Below are positions 22,267 through 33,886 of a stretch of 64,000 nucleotides of DNA, piece by piece (the first letter of the stretch is position 1; each line of letters begins with the position of its first letter). The position numbers were made by a program, and so were the translations under genes. The stretch comes from Diplodia intermedia (taxonomy: Eukaryota > Ascomycota > Dothideomycetes > Botryosphaeriales > Botryosphaeriaceae), in NCBI GenBank assembly GCA_021495925.1, contig JAKEKT010000062.1, positions 124,001 to 188,000 on the forward strand, in the 5' to 3' direction. The notes under the pieces are model-generated. The model was given only the letters and a program-made list of their open reading frames with translations, did not search any database and was not told the origin of the DNA.

Positions 22267-22622
22267 AGGTGTGGATGAGACGATAGAGAAGTAGAAAATG
22301 GTTCGATGTGTCTCCAAAGCCGTCAGTAGAGTGTTGTGGTTGGTTTCACTCGGTGGAAGATGGAGAAGCTGTGGTTGTCGAGCGAATGCAAAAGTCGTGG
22401 CCTATTTGCACTCCACCCTCTCAAGCGGCGCTATTCACTTGTTTCGATCAACCCCAGCATTCCAAGTGTCTCTGTTTCATGGATACTTGCTTACTTGCAC
22501 TCAACTACGTTTTGCTATTGACTGCAAAAGAAGACAAATTGCCAAGTACTCGGCGTCAACGTCAAGAATCAAGAGCGGATAGAAAAGTAAACGACACCAG
22601 AATCGTTCAAAGAGCGATCCAC
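22267..22622. other. Intergenic between convergent genes
   Basis: Nothing recognisable; it carries the 3' regions of the Cys-rich gene (+) and the sulfite-oxidase-type gene (-). Confidence 0.5.
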
Positions 22623-24497
22623 TCACTCCTTCGGATCTCTCCCTCCCTGTGCCCTCATGTTCTCCGCGTACTCCTCGTCACTCTCCAAGTTGAATTCCAA
22701 CGGTCGGGTGATCGGATCGATCGGAATCCCCTTCTCCTCGAGCACCTTGAGCCGCTTCGCAGTAGCCGGTCTGGTCTTGTTGATGCTGTATATCTTGATA
22801 CGATGACAGGACGACGTCACGTGGAGATCCCAGTTCCTTTCCGCATCTCAAATCAGCAACACGTACGGATAGTCGATGCGGCGGGGAAATCACTTACCAC
22901 GCACTCCTCACAAACGTCGGCTGAGTATTCAACGCGTTGTCCCAGCACCTGACACACACATCCAGCCAGCCCTCGGCCTCGCACGGCAGCTCTACGCTCC
23001 ACGTCCTCCACGCGTGAAAGTACTTCTCGCTCAACCCATCCCACGGCACCTGCCACCACACGCTCCCGCCATCCAAGCTGACCTCGACCCGGACCGGCCA
23101 CCTCCCGCCGCCCGAGTACGCCCAGCCCTTCAGCCCGACGCGGCCCTCGTGCACAATAACATCCCTGTCGCGCGGCACCATGACGGCGGAGCTGACGGGC
23201 ATCTCCTGGATGCTGAAGCCGTTGCTGTACGCGGCGTTGTGCTTGCCCGTCTGCGCGCCGTAGTACAGGTACTCCTTCTTCTGCACGGGGGCGTCGCTGG
23301 GGCCGTTGATGACGCGCGCGCGGTACAGCCACTTGACGCTGCGGGCGCCGATATACCCAGCAACAACAACGCGCAGCGGCGCGCCGTGGATGCGCGGCAG
23401 CGGCGCGCCGTTCATCTCCCACGCCAGCAGCACCTCGTGCGCGCGCACCTTGCGCCACGGCACGCTGACGACGTAGTTGAACGCCTCGCCCTTCTTGAAG
23501 TACGTGTCGGCGCCGAAGAACTCGACGTGGTGGTCGTTGGTGTTGCCCGACTTGTCCTTCAGGCCGCCGCAGTGCTTGATCACCCGCTTCAGCGACACGC
23601 CCGTCCAGCGCGCGGTGCCGATGGCGCCCTCGCCCCACGGCGCGTTGATCAGCTCGTCGCCGTCGCCCGGGTACTCGGCGATCTGCTCGATGCGCCGCGT
23701 GCCCGAGCACTGCAGCGTCGCCGTCAGCGAGGCGCGCGGGAAGAGCGCCTCGTTTTGCAGGTCGGCGAGCGTTAGGCGCTGCGGCGACCGCACCAGGCCG
23801 TCGATGTCGAGCGTGTGCGTGGACGCGGCGATTTCGGGGATCCCGCCGTGGTTGCGGACGAAGAAGTCGCGGTTGGGCGTGAGCGGGGTGGAGACGAGGC
23901 GGTCCTGTGGGGTGGAGAGAGTGGCTTAGTTGGAGGGGAGGTGGGCTCTTTTTTGTGGTGAAGGGGAAGGAGAGGCGGGTGGTGGTGGTGGTGGTGGTGG
24001 TGGGAACGCATTCATGCATTACATACATACCCTCGGCGGCTCTCCGTTGTACGGAAACTGCAGGAGGTGGATCATGTCTGGCGACTTCTCCTTCAGCACG
24101 TATTCCCAGCTGATCCGCGGGAGGTCGCGCAGCGTGGGGCCCATGGCGGCATGATAGGCTTTGAAGCGCTCGCCCTTGAGGACGGGGTTGGTCTTGGGAA
24201 GCGGGGCAAGCTGGAACTCTGGTGGCTGCAAGTTCCTCCCGCGCAATCAGCATTGGCTTGAGGGAATACAGACGTGATGCAGAGGGGAGTTTGTTCAAAG
24301 AAGACAGAACCACCCACGTCAGGGAACTTGTTCCTGGCCAGAATCTCGGCCGCTTGCTTCTTCTTTTCGGGGTAGTTTTCCCATTCGATGTACCCCTTCC
24401 AGCCCTCGCGCTCTTCTGCGAAGAAAGGCTCCACATCCTTGCCATCCTGTCGGAATGGTAAACCCTTGGTGTTGGGAGAAGCTACGGCAGCAGCCAT
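22623..24497 (-). CDS. Sulfite oxidase-type molybdopterin enzyme
   Basis: Four exons: 24497-24318, 24225-24031, 23904-22898, 22836-22623 (531 residues). Introns GTGGGT...CAG (92 nt), GTATGT...CAG (126 nt), GTAAGT...AAG (61 nt); all phases fit. The Mo-pterin domain (~100-370) shows NRDFFVRNHGGIP, the Mo-ligand region TLQCSGTRR (Cys ~191; LQCAGNRR in classical enzymes) and the GWAYSGGGRWPVRVEVSLDG start of the dimerisation (Mo-co dimer) domain, which ends near RSAWNWDLHV. There is no cytochrome b5 or FAD/NADH domain, so it is not a nitrate reductase. The reaction is expected to be sulfite to sulfate oxidation, or a related substrate. No targeting peptide is obvious. The second intron contains a GGT microsatellite. 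Confidence 0.92.
23978..24002. repeat. GGT trinucleotide microsatellite (intronic)
   Basis: About eight GGT units inside the second intron of the sulfite-oxidase-type gene. Confidence 0.85.
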
Positions 24498-25949
24498 TGT
24501 AATGTTTTTGGGTCAGGGATCAAGATTCGTAATGCGTCAAAGACTGCAATCGTTTCGGCGAGACTTCACGAGAGTGGTTCGGAGTTTTCTTCAATGCTTC
24601 CACTGTCGAGAAGAGGAAGGCCACAGTCCCCGATATATATGTGCCCCCGTTGGTAGTGCGCCAGGCGGGACCCACTTTTTAAGGTGCTGCTACCAGGGAG
24701 AGAAGGTCAGTTATTCGCTCAACAGCCCATGACAAGGTTATCGGTGTTCTTGCAGCCCCTGTCAGGGTGACCCGGCCCACCAAGAATGTGGGGTTTCATT
24801 GGTCAATTACCCAGTGATAACGGGGATCACAGGCATTCATGCCGTCATCATGAACGACGCATGGTACATTCCATTACAGCAAACGGGTAAATCCACTTTC
24901 GATGCTTGTCCGCGTGCCTTCATTTGTGATTTGGTGATGTAACGATCATTAATCACATCTCCGTTGCAATTCCGCTGCTAGAGGCGGTTCTCTTCTGGCT
25001 TCCGGCAACCGTGAATAAAGCGATTTCATTTCTGTCGGTGCCAGACGCATGGAATTGGTACTTTCGAGAATTCGGACAGGTGCAGATGCTTTTCAATGAC
25101 TAAGCCTGTATCTCGCTGACATTGATTGATTAGATGGACTGCGGGATGATGCGTAAGCCTGCTGCTAGTCCAAGTTGATAGCTCGTGCATGACGAATGCA
25201 TGAGTGCATCTCGGGTATCTCAGAGCAGCGCCCAGCTCTTTGCGCATGCACGCACCTACCTGGATTCGATGGAGGTTGGAGTTCAAGTGTCGGAAGGGGC
25301 AGGAAACAAGGTACCCTAAATGGTGGCAGCTTACACTGGCTTGTGTTGCTCACGTTCGTTCATCAACGGCTCTTCATCCCATTCCCGCCGCCGCGTTCCT
25401 GGTCTACCGCACTTTCGCCGCTTGCATCGATCCGTGGGTTGGCTCATCCACAAATCGCATGCAGCCATGTGTCCGGGTACGACAACCGATGGCGTTACCA
25501 TAGTCGGCATCCCGAGATCCCGAGATGCGTGGGTGGGCTTGGTGCGGGGCGGAAGCCGGTGTGCTACCGCTGCTTGGCGGAGCTGCACGTCGAATCGGAG
25601 CGCACCGGGATCGAGAGCGAGGCAACGGGGCTAAGGCAAGAGAAGGGTTGGTAGCGACTCTGCACGCGGCGTTGGAAGTGTTCGGTGGGTCCGGCTTTGC
25701 CTGGGTCCCGCGAGAGCCGAACAGCCGAAAACGTGGGACTGACGCAATAATCATGCGGACGGAGCGTTTCATCATTAACCTCGCCGTTTTACTACTCTGT
25801 GGCACATGCGCTTCAGCTCGGCAGAATCGGTCGGCAAGGCTTGTTTCACTACCAAGCGAACCACCCTAGTCGTTACGAACAGCGCCTCCATCATCATTGC
25901 TATTATTCCAAATCCATATGAACCAACCACGCCAGCAAAGGACCGTAAC
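24498..25949. other. Intergenic: upstream region of the sulfite-oxidase gene and spacer
   Basis: No gene is supported. Several motif-free frames overlap at 25190-25870. The right end borders the hAT-like element and contains its probable 8-bp target site (25942-25949). Confidence 0.5.
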
Positions 25950-26336
25950 CAGGGTGGCCAACAAACAAACATGTTTGCAAAGCTTTAATTGTTTTAACCA
26001 ATCGATCAAACAAAGATCGTGGTTCTAGCTGAACTAATCAACCAAAGATCGCGAGGCGTGGTTGTTTGCGAAATGCTTGTTTGATTGTTTTGGGGGGGAG
26101 AGGCACAAGAGGGGTAATGCGGGTGGGGCAGGTGAGGCGGGTGGGTATTACCCAATCGGGGCAAAACACCATAAGAATCTCGCGATAGTGACCCGTGACA
26201 TATGCCAAGTAAATAGGCAAAGATCTTTGCTTGTTTGCAAAGATTTCGTAATCAACCAAAGATTCCGACCCTCTACCTATTAATCAACCAAAGATCGGAC
26301 CTCTTCTTTGTCTTTGTTTGTTTGTTGGCCACCCTG
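25950..26336. mobile_element. 387-bp hAT-like MITE with 22-bp perfect terminal repeats
   Basis: The left end 25950-25971 and right end 26315-26336 are perfect 22-bp inverted repeats beginning CAGGGTGGCCAAC, the CAGNG start usual for hAT elements. The flanks ACCGTAAC (25942-25949) and ACCGTTTG (26337-26344) match at five of eight bases and could be a decayed 8-bp target duplication. Inside, the motif AATCAACCAAAGAT recurs near both ends (about 26036, 26250 and 26282) and resembles subterminal transposase sites. There is no coding capacity. It lies immediately 3' of the tyrosinase gene. Confidence 0.75.
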
Positions 26337-26459
26337 ACCGTTTGATCACTTGAAGGGATATCATTTCAGATAGCGGCAACGAAAGTATGTATGACATTGA
26401 AAAATATACCACTGAAAACCGTAAACAATCCTATATAATACACGAACAGACACAAGTAT

Positions 26460-28216
26460 TTACGAAGACGAAGTGCTGTTGTCAATTTCCTGCGGTGCCC
26501 CGAGCCATGTGGCAAACTGGTTCGTCGCCTTGGCGGGCTTGACCTCGGTGCTGGCGATGGTGACGTTGAGGCTGGGGACGTTGTTGACGACCTGATCGTT
26601 CTGCACCACCTGCCACTTGAGCTTCTCGCTGAGATACTTCTCCGTGGCCTCACGGTCGGACGTGTCGATGCCTCTCTCGGCCAGCGCGGCCGTGAGCATG
26701 ACCGTGCCGGAGCTGGTCATCGCCTTTGTCTGCCCGCCCGGTGGCGGGGGGACTGCTAGGGCCGCGAAGGAGGCGCAGTACTGGCCGTTCAGAAGGAACC
26801 GCACTGCATACGACATCCCACCCAGCACGCTCTTGTCGAGAGTGACCATCGCCATGTAGTCGTAAGTGGTGGCCGAAGAATCCCCGGTGCCGGTGACCCG
26901 CAGCGCCGTGTTGGTAGCACTGTTGCCGTACATGCGATTGAGGTTGGTGGTGAGCTGTGAGTTGCTGACGCCCAAGTCCGGGTACGTGTAGCCCAGAACC
27001 GTCGTGTCGCGGACCGTGTTCGAGGTCCAGAAGGTACCGCTGGTGTCTCGGTGGAAGGGCGTGAGCTGAGAGTCGGCGTCACGGCTGGTTCCTGGCGCTA
27101 TCGTCCTAGTGCCGGCGGCTTGAGACGCCGCAGCCACGTAGCTGTTGGGGTAAAGCTTCTGCCAGATGGCAACAATCCTGTCCACATTTGCATGGTGCAT
27201 GGCAAAGATAGGATCCATAGCAGAGTAGGCGATCTGCTGCATATAGCCACCAATATCATTGTGGACGCCGTTGTGGATGCCCTCCAAGTTGGGAGCAGTA
27301 TTGCCGTTTGCGTCAGTGCTAAACGTGTTGTAGGCCTGGTTCTTGCTGAATAGTGTCAAAAGCGTGTTGCGCCGGCTGGTATATGAAGCCTGGAGGTTGG
27401 CCTCGGCGTTGCTCGAACGAAGAGTCTGACGGTTATTGGCGTAGCTGCCGTCGAAGTTGGTGTCCGGTATAACTTGGAACCTATAGGCGTAGAGAGGGTT
27501 CGGGATACTCGTCGAGGTTCCGTTTTGAGGGAACGTGACTTGAATGGTAGCCTGCGCGAGAGGCCCCGGGATGACCCCAGCAGTTGTTTTCTTGGCCCAA
27601 TCCCAGAACGGGAATCGTAGCGTTTTGACCGCAGTTTGATACTTGGTCTTGGTGGCACCGGCTGGGGTTTCGTTGACAATCTCGTTGGCGTATTGGAGAA
27701 CGAGTTGCTAAGGAAAGTTTAGGACGGGAGGTAACCTAGGCTAATCCGGGGAACTCACCTCAAACAGGGATATGTAAGGTCTGTGCCAAGTCCCGAAGAG
27801 ATTGGAGCTGTGGGGGCAGTAGCCGGGCCAGTACGGCTGGGATGTATACGGCCCAACGCCATCCCAGTTGACATAAGGACGTCCGTGAATGCCTGTCGGA
27901 ATAACCAATTAGCCATTGTGCTAACTGATGTGCCACGAAGATAATGCAGCGTACCGGCAACTTGGTAGTACGACAACTTATTGGTCTGGGGTTTGGACTG
28001 GAAGCGTTGCATAGCAAGAAGGAAGAGATTCCATTGGTCCGCATTGGCTGCCAGATCGCGAACCTCCAGACGAGGGGCCGTCCCGCCGCCAGCGCCAGTG
28101 AGAGCAAAGAAGGAGCTTTGCCTCTCGACGAGCCCAGGCTCAATCGGAGAGGCATTGGCCCCGAGAGAGACAAGGCAAAGGGCACCGAGTGCCGCAGAGA
28201 TGTCGAAAAGACGCAT
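26460..28216 (-). CDS. Secreted tyrosinase (type-3 copper phenol oxidase)
   Basis: Three exons: 28216-27955, 27892-27759, 27707-26460 (547 residues). Introns GTACGC...CAG (62 nt) and GTGAGT...TAG (51 nt). An N-terminal signal peptide ends near ANASPIE. The CuA site has His ~90 (GIHGRPYVNW), His ~115 in YCPHSS (with the C-x-H that can form a Cys-His thioether) and His ~124 (GTWHRPY). The CuB site has IHNGVHND (His ~277, ~281) and DPIFAMHHANVDR (His ~303/304). Tyrosinases o-hydroxylate monophenols and oxidise catechols to quinones, feeding melanin or phenol detoxification. The long C-terminal part after CuB (~310-547) is typical of ascomycete enzymes that keep a shielding C-terminal domain. Neighbours give no pathway clue. 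Confidence 0.95.
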
Positions 28217-30132
28217 GGTGAAGTGATCAATTATGAAGAGAGGGACGGATGAATGGAGAATGATCCAATGTCGACAGTGATCTGGCAGCGGGTTTTAAGT
28301 ATCTGGAGCTGAAGCCCGTGCAGCCACCTCGTAAGGCTATTTTGAGACGAATAGGATCGGCGTCTCATCCTCATCGCAGGCACCAGACCCTTGTGTGCCA
28401 AGGTGCCAGCAGTCTCTGTCCGGGAAGAGAACGTGCCCGTGGTTGTGGCAATGGAGCGGCGTAACGCAGGCTGATCCGTGGAACAGAAGACGGGACGGAA
28501 GCAAGCCAACGAAGTACCTGGTCTGACCCCAGCGATTGCTTTTCCAAATGCGCTCCAGGCCGGCCTGCTCAGCACATCACTGGAAGGGTACTAACCACAA
28601 ATAGGCAGCCGGAAACGATCGCTTAGACGTGGTTGCTGTTAATCCTTTGGACATTCTCGTGCAGTCGCATGGATTTCTCCCATGCGACACGCCCTGCTGC
28701 AATGTTTCCCGAAGCATCCGCGTATGGACGTCACCCCCTGCGATAGACCCCAAGACGCCCGTGGCTCACAACCACTGTAGATACGGACGCCTCGTAGAGA
28801 CGTTGCGACGTGTGTGGAAGTTCCTATTCGGCCTTCGCTGGTGCAACGGGATGCTCATCGGGTCGCGGCGCGGGGATTAGACGTCAGACTCTGGCGAATG
28901 GCTGTTGACCGCTTATTTTAGGCTGAGCCGTAGGAGAACTGGAGCAGACTGGGACCAACGCTGGCGGGCTGCTTCAGCTGCTGCACCGGGCTACCGTAGC
29001 GGACGGTTAGGGAGAAGCTAGATCGGCACTGCCGCATGGACGGCCAGGAACAGGCCGGTTAGTGGGCTGACACGCCGGAAATTCAGGAGGGCCTTGCAGG
29101 TAGGAGCCGCATCAAGCGGGCCAGTTCTGGCTCGATCTGGCGCGACGCGAGCTCAGGTACAGCGGTCCATTCTGGGCGCCCGCCGTCCGCGTCCGGCAGC
29201 TGGCGACAGCTCCCGGTCGAACCGCTGTGTGAGAGTCTCATTCGGTCCACGTGCAGGCAAGCACACCGCAAGTCGGAGGGCACGCTTCGCAGTCTCAGAC
29301 GCAGGCCGTAGGGCAGAGAAGACGCGCGACATGATGCAGCACTGTCGTGGGATCAATACTCCAGTGCAACCAGTGGGCAGCGAGCGGCTGCCTAGCCAGG
29401 CCTCCACGCTGGCACAGGGCGCTCTCCGTCACGGCAGGCTGCGGTCATCAGAGGGCGGGTCCTCGGGCGGCCATGACGCAGGACGATATGTCCTGCATCA
29501 TTGCAAAAATAGCCAGAGCTGAGAATGCGGGGGATCTGCGGACAGACACGGCCGGAGGATTGCTCCATGCGAATACGGCCCTTGTACGTAAAACTCTGTT
29601 CCCCGCGGCGGGGGCGGGTCGCGTTTATTGATGTCTTTAGCTGCAGACGCGACGCATCGGACGGCCGGCGCGATACGACGCGCGATCGAGGCGCAATTGT
29701 TGTGTTCGTTGGGGATGCACGAGCACAGCGGTGGAGCGTGCAACTGGAAGGCGGCGGGCGCTCGGCGGCGCTCAGCAGGGCGTGCAGGCGAGCCAATCGC
29801 GCGGCCGGGATTCGCGGGCTGGCCATGGGCCGCCGTCCATCAAGGCAGGCGCTAGTCGCGGCCGAGTCTGACGAAAAGCTCGCGATGACGGGCTCATCCA
29901 GGCTGGCATCTGCCAGCTGCCCGCCAAACACCACCCGATCGCTTATCCATCGCCTGGGACCTCTGTGCCTTCCGCGTGCATATGCGCCTCCGTTTCCGCA
30001 CCTCAGCATCTGACCTGCCGACGCAGCGCCGCCTAGCGCATTCCCAGCTTCGCCCCCGCTACCGTCGCGCCGCGCTCGTCTGCGTCTGCGCCTGCGCCCG
30101 CCCGCTCCAGCGCAGGCTGCGTTGCTTCTGCC
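28217..30132. other. 1.9-kb intergenic region between divergent genes
   Basis: Upstream DNA of tyrosinase (-) and the MFS gene (+). No gene is supported, although long frames stay open on both strands between 29390 and 30300; they read as Arg/Ala-rich low-complexity sequence and mirror each other. Confidence 0.5.
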
Positions 30133-31954
30133 ATGAAGAACTCGTCCAGGCCCGACCTGGAGCACCGCCGCAAGTCGTCTACGCTGCACTACCAGACCTT
30201 CCCCACCAAGCCACCCACGTCGCGCGGCCCGCCGCCCTCGCCTGATGCCTCCTTCGGCCATCGCCGCGGCGATTCCGACGCGTCCGCCCAACACCATGAG
30301 TCGCCGCTCCCCAAGAAGCAGCTCGCCGTGCTCGCCGTCATCGCGCTGGCCGAGCAGACGGCGCTCAACTCCATAAGCCCGTATCTGCCCGAGATGACAA
30401 CCACATTTCCTGGCGTGACCGAAGACAAAGTAGGCATCTACGTTGGCTTGATAGCGTCATCGTTCGCTCTGGCACAGTTTGCGACCAACTTTTTCTGGGG
30501 CTGGCTGTCGGACCGCATTGGCCGCAAGCCGGTCGTGCTGTTGGGGACCCTTCTCACAACGGCGTGTTTCATAGCCTTCGGGTTCTGCAAAACGCTTTGG
30601 CAAGCCATAGTCGTGCAGCTCATGATGGGTCTTGTGAATGGCAACCAGGGCGTCGTGTCGACGTGCTTGGGCGAAATCACCGATCGGAGTAACCAGAGCC
30701 GGGCTTTCACCTACCTGCCCGTGGTCTACGGCATAGGAGGCATTACCGGGCCCATCGTAGGCGGCCTACTCGTCTTCAAAAAGAACCCATTCACGGGCGA
30801 AAAGGCCCGGTATCCCTATTTGGCGCCAAACCTGTTTTCGGCGGCCATTTTGCTTGTCGACATGATACTTACCATGTTGTTCTTGGAGGAGAGTCTGGAG
30901 GGAGCCAGGGACCTGCCGCCTCTTGGAAAGAGGATTGAGAACATGTTCGCCTGGCTGTGGCAGTTCACAAGCTCCAGCCGGCCAACTTACATTCGCCGAG
31001 TGGTGGGCAAGAACCGCCGCCGTGACAGCTCTAGCACGCACGCGGATGACGACGACGATGATGCCTCAGACGTTTCTCAAGAGTCCGCTCCCACTCTTCT
31101 GCCAAATTTGTCCAACGGCGAGAACTTGACGAGGCGAGAAGTCCTCAACCGGGACACGATTCTCCTTCTCCTTACGTTCCTCATCTTTCAGTTTGCCAAC
31201 ATCTCCTATAATTCTCTGTATCCTATCTTTGCCCAAGCGCCCCCACCCACCGGTCGCAACTTGAGCACGGAAGAGATTGGGGTTTCTCTTGCCTTTGCCG
31301 GAGCTATCACGATTCTCTTCCAAATCGGCATTTATGGGAAGCTGCGAGAGAAGATGGGTAATAAAACCACATACAGAATCAGTCTTGCCGCCTTCGTGGT
31401 TGCGTTCTTGCTTATGCCTTGGGTTGGCTACAAAAACGGCGACAATACAGGCGCAGGTCTTGGCCGCGGAAAAGCCATCATGTGGATCGAGCTGGGCTTC
31501 GTGCTTATTGTTAAGACGGTGGCTGCCGTCGGCGGTTTGACTTCAGCTCTGCTCTTGGTGCGTGTTCTCTCAGGACCCCGGCAAGCCAAATCTTCAGAAC
31601 CATGACCGAGCTAATTTGTCTCAGATCACGAACTCTGCCCCCGATCATGCAGTACTTGGCACGCTCAATGGCTTGGCTCAGACCCTTTCTGCAGGTGGCC
31701 GTGCGGTGGGACCCTTCGTATCTGGAAGTTTGTTCTCTGCTGCGACACGCATCAAGCCAAAGGGTGAGGCTATGGCTTTCGGCATCTTCGGCGGAATCAC
31801 TTTCGTTGGATTCTTGCTCAGCTTTGGTATTCGAGGTGCCGGTCTCGAATCCGACGGCCTCGACGAGGAAGAGGGTAGTGAAGCAGATGATGCGGATGAC
31901 GAAGACGAGGAAGAAAGCTCAAACGAGAGGTCAGGATTGCTTCGCGGGAAGTGA
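30133..31954 (+). CDS. Major facilitator superfamily transporter (drug:H+ / ZIF-like type)
   Basis: Two exons: 30133-31557 and 31625-31954 (584 residues); intron GTGCGT...CAG, 67 nt, phase 0. After a ~60-residue Ser/Pro-rich cytosolic N-terminus come twelve membrane segments. MFS motif A between TM2 and TM3 reads GWLSDRIGRKP, and GPIVGGLL fits the TM5 antiporter region. A long central loop (~260-335) carries an acidic run of six Asp, and the C-terminus is also acidic. The closest group by pattern is the TetA/zinc-induced-facilitator-like MFS branch (cf. yeast YCR023C); the substrate cannot be told. It is a plasma or vacuolar membrane protein by family. Confidence 0.88.
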
Positions 31955-32438
31955 GACTTGCTCAATCCGCCACACTCGAGGCCGCACTCTGTGGCCGTAT
32001 CCATACGTTACAGTGGCTTAGTTTCAGCGAGGCGTTACATTTGAGATTATTGTTAGATTGGGGGCACAAAAGACGCGATAGATGATAGGTCGGTCTAGAG
32101 AAGATGGGCGGGTTGATATCCGTTGAGGCTTGGGTGGCACTGTGCGCTTATTGTTTGCGTTTTTCGGCCCATGATTAACGAATTCGCTGTAAATAAACTA
32201 TCGCTAGATTTTAATGATGGCTTCATCGAGAGCGCGTAGAGTTGCATGGTGAGCGTTATGCGTCACGTGCCGGATTTGCAAGATCGCTGCACGCGATTAC
32301 CTAGCGTGGACACCGGCCAGGGTGCCGCGGTGAGCGGAGGCCCTTGCGCGAGCTGCTCGGCTCGACGTCATCCCATGACTCCAAAGAACTTCTCCCGTCC
32401 TCTCATCCCCAATTGCACCAATTAACAAACCATTCAAG
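31955..32438. other. Intergenic: MFS 3' region and FMP46 promoter
   Basis: No gene seen. A CT-rich leader precedes the FMP46 start at about 32390-32410. Confidence 0.5.
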
Positions 32439-33104
32439 ATGCTTCCAACACTCAGCAGGATGGGCATCTGGAGCAAGCTCTTCGGCGAGGTACGCTTCAT
32501 TGGCTCCATGCAAACCGCCCGAAAGCTAACCCGAAGCTCTCCGCTTGAGAGCACGCGCGCCCACTAGGCCAGCTCCAAGAACATTGTCACGCTCTTCCAC
32601 GAGCCCGCGTCCGCGTCGTCCGTGCGCGCTCTCAACCTGCTCAAGCAGGCTCAGGCCAACGCCAGCACCACCACGACAATCGACCAGGCGTCCGACAACT
32701 CCGCGCAGGCGGATGCGGCGCACGTCGAAGTCGAGTTCGACGTCCAGGTGGACCCGCCCACGAGCGACCAGGTGTGGACAATTCTGGAATACATGGGTGC
32801 CGAGAACGCGGGCAAGGTCATTGAGGGCGCCAAAGACGAGGATGGAGCGCTGAGGAAGTTCAAGGCGAACCAAAACAGCTTCGTTAAGCCGTTGGTATGT
32901 TGCCGGTCCTCTCCTAGATGGTGATGCGCACGGACGTGGTGCGCGCGTTAGGGGATGCCTCGAGGTGCTTTGTTCGGTTCGCAACGGATTGCTGACCATG
33001 TTTAGCTTGTGGATTGGTGCGGCGGCAAGGTCGTCGTCGGCGACAACCAGTCGGAGATCCTGCGCCTCCTGAGGGAGTCGCGCTCCGCAGAACCTGAAGA
33101 ATAA
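32439..33104 (+). CDS. fmp46: Mitochondrial thioredoxin-like redox protein FMP46 (DUF1687)
   Basis: Three exons: 32439-32489, 32568-32894, 33006-33104 (158 residues); introns GTACGC...TAG (78 nt) and GTATGT...TAG (111 nt), phase 0 at both joins. The short first exon (MLPTLSRMGIWSKLFGE) is basic and hydrophobic and could be a mitochondrial presequence. The body follows the DUF1687/Fmp46 pattern: IVTLFHEP start, DPPTSDQVWTILEYMGAENA in the middle and LVDWCGGKVVVGDNQSEIL at the end. This is a thioredoxin-like fold, but the CxxC pair of true thioredoxins is missing. The yeast protein was found in purified mitochondria; its biochemical role is undefined. Confidence 0.9.
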
Positions 33105-33886
33105 CCGAGCCATGTACCAAATACTCGCCCCGATGCACAAAAGCCTTTCCGAAATGGTCCAGGTCCATATGGTGTACGATAGCGGTAGCGGATAGTGAAC
33201 GGCTGGTCAAGTACGACGCCTCTCAATTCATATTCTCTTTGGCAATCAACTGGAAAACTGTTCACATCATTTCATCGCATGCTTTTCATTCATCATCTAT
33301 TCTGTTCCGTTCAGTCTTGGCTTGTCCTTTTGGATATACGTCGATTGCAAGTAGCATGTGTTCGCGACGGACATCAATTCCTGCTATGAAACCTTGAACG
33401 TAACAGCATGTCCTGTACTGTACCCTAAGATCTTTGTTGACATGCACCGTCTTCATGCCTGTACGAAGCTACGGCAGGTGAGGGTGGTCTTGCTTTGGAA
33501 ATGGGGCACGGCGTGGAAGAGCAAGTGAGAGGACCGAGCCAGCGGAGGGCCTTGGCATGATGAGCATGGGGTGAATGCGGCTCGCGGGTGAGTGCAGGTG
33601 AGCGCAGGCGATGTGCGTCACAAGCATCCAGGTGCCATCACGTTTGGCAGGCGCGCCTGCCGTTTGGCGCCGTCGGCCGCCCGCACGAGGGTGTTTACAC
33701 GTGCCATCCTCTTACGGCTGCCTTCCTGGCTCCTGCCTCTTTCGCCAGACCTTCGCACTTTGCCCAACCATCGTTCTGCTCCTGCAAACCTTCTTCATCG
33801 TCGGACTCCTCACTTTGGCTTACACGCCCACCGTCGGGCGGCCTTGCTCCTCGTCGTCTTTTCCGGGCAAGCTGTGTCGACGAGCC
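33105..33886. other. Intergenic: promoter and 5' leader of the RRM gene
   Basis: No independent gene. The RRM-gene frame remains open upstream to an ATG at 33611, but the sequence there is CT-rich and reads as non-conserved Cys/Arg/Leu-rich sequence, so I treat it as leader. Confidence 0.5.

Noticed and set aside
22876..23775. 299-codon plus-strand frame over the sulfite-oxidase gene
   Set aside because: Mirror frame of a GC-rich exon; Ala/Arg/Leu-rich with no motif.
14008..28216. Secondary-metabolite gene cluster (peroxygenase, regulator, tyrosinase, nearby MFS)
   Set aside because: No backbone enzyme (PKS, NRPS, terpene cyclase, DMATS) or methyltransferase/P450 set is present, and unrelated genes are interspersed.
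29392..30297. 301-codon minus-strand frame upstream of and into the MFS gene
   Set aside because: It overlaps the MFS start region on the other strand, is Gly/Arg/Ala-rich and has no recognisable motif.
33611..33886. In-frame upstream ATG for the RRM gene
   Set aside because: The added 92 residues are Cys/Arg/Leu-rich from CT-rich leader-like DNA; the ATG at 33887 has a better context. Not fully excluded.
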